DNA from: Betaproteobacteria bacterium RIFCSPLOWO2_12_FULL_62_58
Lineage (GTDB): Bacteria > Pseudomonadota > Gammaproteobacteria > Burkholderiales > SG8-41
DNA: 61,112 nt
Reading direction: 5' to 3'
NCBI GenBank assembly: GCA_001772005.1
Contig: MERI01000047.1
Coordinates: 1 to 61,112, forward strand
The notes under the pieces were generated by a model. It saw only the letters and a program-made list of their open reading frames with translations, was not told where the DNA came from and made no database searches. How positions within the stretch are numbered: the stretch's first letter is position 1; the number at the start of each line of letters is the position of its first letter. Shown here piece by piece: positions 60,078-61,112 of the stretch. A program made the translations under genes and the position numbers.

Positions 60078-60296
60078 GCGGCGAACAGGCAACCTTGGCG
60101 TGAGGGCGTCAGAACGGGAGAGCGACAAAACCCGTGAGCGCGTGAGAGCGGGAGGGCGGGAGGGCGTAAGGGCGAACGGAGACCTTGTCTCGACTCACGA
60201 TGCCCCGTTCTCCCGGCTTTTCGATCTCACGATCTCCCGACCTCCCGATCTCCCGACCTCCCGATCTCTCACGAGCCGTGACTGCTGCACGGGCCC
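60078..60296. repeat. Tandem-unit hairpin after the TauE remnant
   Basis: The left arm has GTGAGAGCGGGAGGGCGGGAGGGCG (8-nt unit GGGAGGGC). The right arm has TCTCACGATCTCCCGACCTCCCGATCTCCCGACCTCCCG (60223-60261). The loop is about 50 nt. Fills the space up to the minus-strand conserved protein. Confidence 0.78.
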
Positions 60297-60713
60297 TCAC
60301 ACGTTGCTTTGTGCGGGACGTCCGGGCGGTTTAGGCGGATAGCGCAGCGGCGTGGTAACCGCCGACGCATCGAGCTTGCCGAGTTTTACCAGCCTTGCCT
60401 CTATTCCCGCGCGGGAACGGTTGTGGGCGCGCGCAAGCTCGTCCACTAACCTGCCGGCGTCAAATGCCGTGGCGAGGCGCTGTTCCTCCTCGGTGCTCCA
60501 GCGCGAGCCGGCGCCGCTCTGGGGCAGCGCGGGTTTCGGTCCGGCGTCCGCCGCCGGCGCGTGGCCGCCCTCGACCGCGCGCACCGCTTCGAACAACGCA
60601 CGCACGATGTCGGGATGTTGATAAGGGCTGTCGGCGGCAAACTTTTCTCCGGTTGCCGGGTGTATTCCGCTTGCGAGCGCGTTCAGTATCCTGAGAGTGT
60701 GTTCCCGTTCCAT
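60297..60713 (-). CDS. Conserved hypothetical protein with Myb/SANT-like helix region
   Basis: A 138-residue cytosolic protein with a strong GGAGGAAAGAG site before its ATG. The N-terminal half has HTLRILNALASGIHPATGEKF and SPYQHPDIVRALFEAV. The C-terminal half contains RWSTEEEQRLATAFDAGRLVDELARAHNRSRAGIEARLVKLGKL, a three-helix pattern that resembles a SANT/Myb or sigma-like recognition fold. I recognise it as a widespread proteobacterial family of unknown function. DNA binding is an inference. Confidence 0.8.
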   Translation of the reverse strand: MEREHTLRILNALASGIHPATGEKFAADSPYQHPDIVRALFEAVRAVEGGHAPAADAGPKPALPQSGAGSRWSTEEEQRLATAFDAGRLVDELARAHNRSRAGIEARLVKLGKLDASAVTTPLRYPPKPPGRPAQSNV

Positions 60714-60888
60714 GGCTCTTTCCTCCGTGATATTGGTTTCAGAATGTGTCGACCGTCCGCTCAACATCGCAGCGCGGACCGCCCGCGGCAAGTTTGGGGT
60801 TGAGCGAGTCGCGTGCTGGTTTCAACGCGACGGTGCGCACGCAGGTTGACCGCTACCCGTAAATCTCTAACCGCCAAGGACGCCGAGC
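60714..60888. other. Short intergenic region before the right integrase end
   Basis: A 175-bp non-coding segment. It contains a CCGCCAAGGACGCC word of the intergenic repeat type near its end. I see no attC-like or attI-like core site in it. Confidence 0.5.
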
Positions 60889-61020
60889 TCAAGATCGACC
60901 GCCGAGCGCGGCGTAGCGCGTTTCCGCCGCATCGCGCACGACCGGCGGCTGGCCGGCGCCGCCGGAATCGAGCGGGCTGACTACCCCGCGTCCGCCCTTG
61001 TTCAGAACGTGCGTGTAAAT
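60889..61020 (-). pseudogene. Integron-type integrase, C-terminal fragment (second copy)
   Basis: Read on the minus strand, this encodes IYTHVLNKGGRGVVSPLD followed by 25 residues and TGA, 43 residues in all. It has the same IntI C-terminal signature as the left fragment but is clearly diverged in both DNA and tail sequence. It is broken at exactly the same codon, just before the catalytic tyrosine, and joins the same terminal repeat. The two fragments point inward from opposite ends of the window. Confidence 0.8.
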
Positions 61021-61112
61021 CAAATGTGCAGCTGCACATTTGGTCTATTAGACACAGCAGAACGTTATGTAGAGTAGGCAGTACTAAAGCTTTAAAAGCA
61101 AAACGTTAGCAT
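61019..61112. repeat. Right terminal repeat (inverted copy of the left end)
   Basis: The reverse complement matches 30-123 with one substitution. It includes the perfect 22-bp core palindrome CAAATGTGCAGCTGCACATTTG. It abuts the right integrase fragment. Confidence 0.85.

Overview
The window is about 61 kb of GC-rich DNA with dense bacterial gene packing. The gene order is typical of Betaproteobacteria: argH divergent from algZ-algR, then hemC-hemD-hemX-hemY; cutA-dsbD-tlpA; aroQ-accB-accC-prmA; a split gcvPA/gcvPB glycine decarboxylase; nadD-rsfS-rlmH-maf-rng; and DUF167-yggT-proC-yggS divergent from pilT-pilU. Class I PHA synthase, a diheme membrane-anchored cytochrome c and a full leucine-type acyl-CoA module suggest a free-living, respiring, storage-polymer-making environmental bacterium. 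There is no rRNA and no CRISPR array. One tRNA, Arg(CCG), is present. This taxonomic reading is inference from synteny and protein families.

Layout. 1-300: a terminal repeat and the broken 3' end of an integron-type integrase. 0.3-12.2 kb: fructosamine kinase-argH, the algZR two-component pair, haem synthesis, a CDF transporter, a ferredoxin-reductase-type flavoprotein, an SDR protein and cutA. 12.2-25.9 kb: thiol redox (dsbD, tlpA), aroQ, acetyl-CoA carboxylase subunits, prmA, the glycine cleavage genes with tpx between the two P subunits, dgkA and a PfkB-type kinase. 25.9-31.1 kb: apaH, cytochrome c, tRNA-Arg, a PYROXD2-like oxidoreductase, a GDSL esterase and small DUF proteins. 31.1-39.3 kb: leucine/isovalerate catabolism under a LiuR-like MerR regulator with three matching operators. 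The biotin carboxylase subunit of methylcrotonyl-CoA carboxylase is absent from the cluster, and a macro-domain gene is embedded in it. 39.3-44 kb: MBL hydrolase, phaC, an acyl-CoA SDR and a crotonase. 44-48.4 kb: pyruvate dehydrogenase E1 and E2. 48.5-59.3 kb: nadD to rng, a phospholipase D-type synthase, the proC block and the pilT-pilU twitching ATPases. 59.3-61.1 kb: repeat-rich DNA, a TauE/SafE remnant, a small conserved protein, and a second broken integrase end in inverted orientation.

The most unusual content lies outside the genes. (1) Both window ends carry the C-terminal coding end of two different integron integrases. Each is cut immediately before the catalytic-tyrosine codon and fused to the same roughly 94-bp sequence, in inverted orientation. 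(2) A roughly 200-bp mobile-looking element with CTAG at both ends occurs twice. A solo end occurs once. In all three cases the upstream gene's amber stop codon lies in the element's CTAG. (3) At least ten intergenic gaps hold hairpins whose arms are tandem 7-8-nt units, with a different unit in each gap. (4) An 86-bp inverted-repeat element of an intergenic type sits in frame inside the aceF linker.
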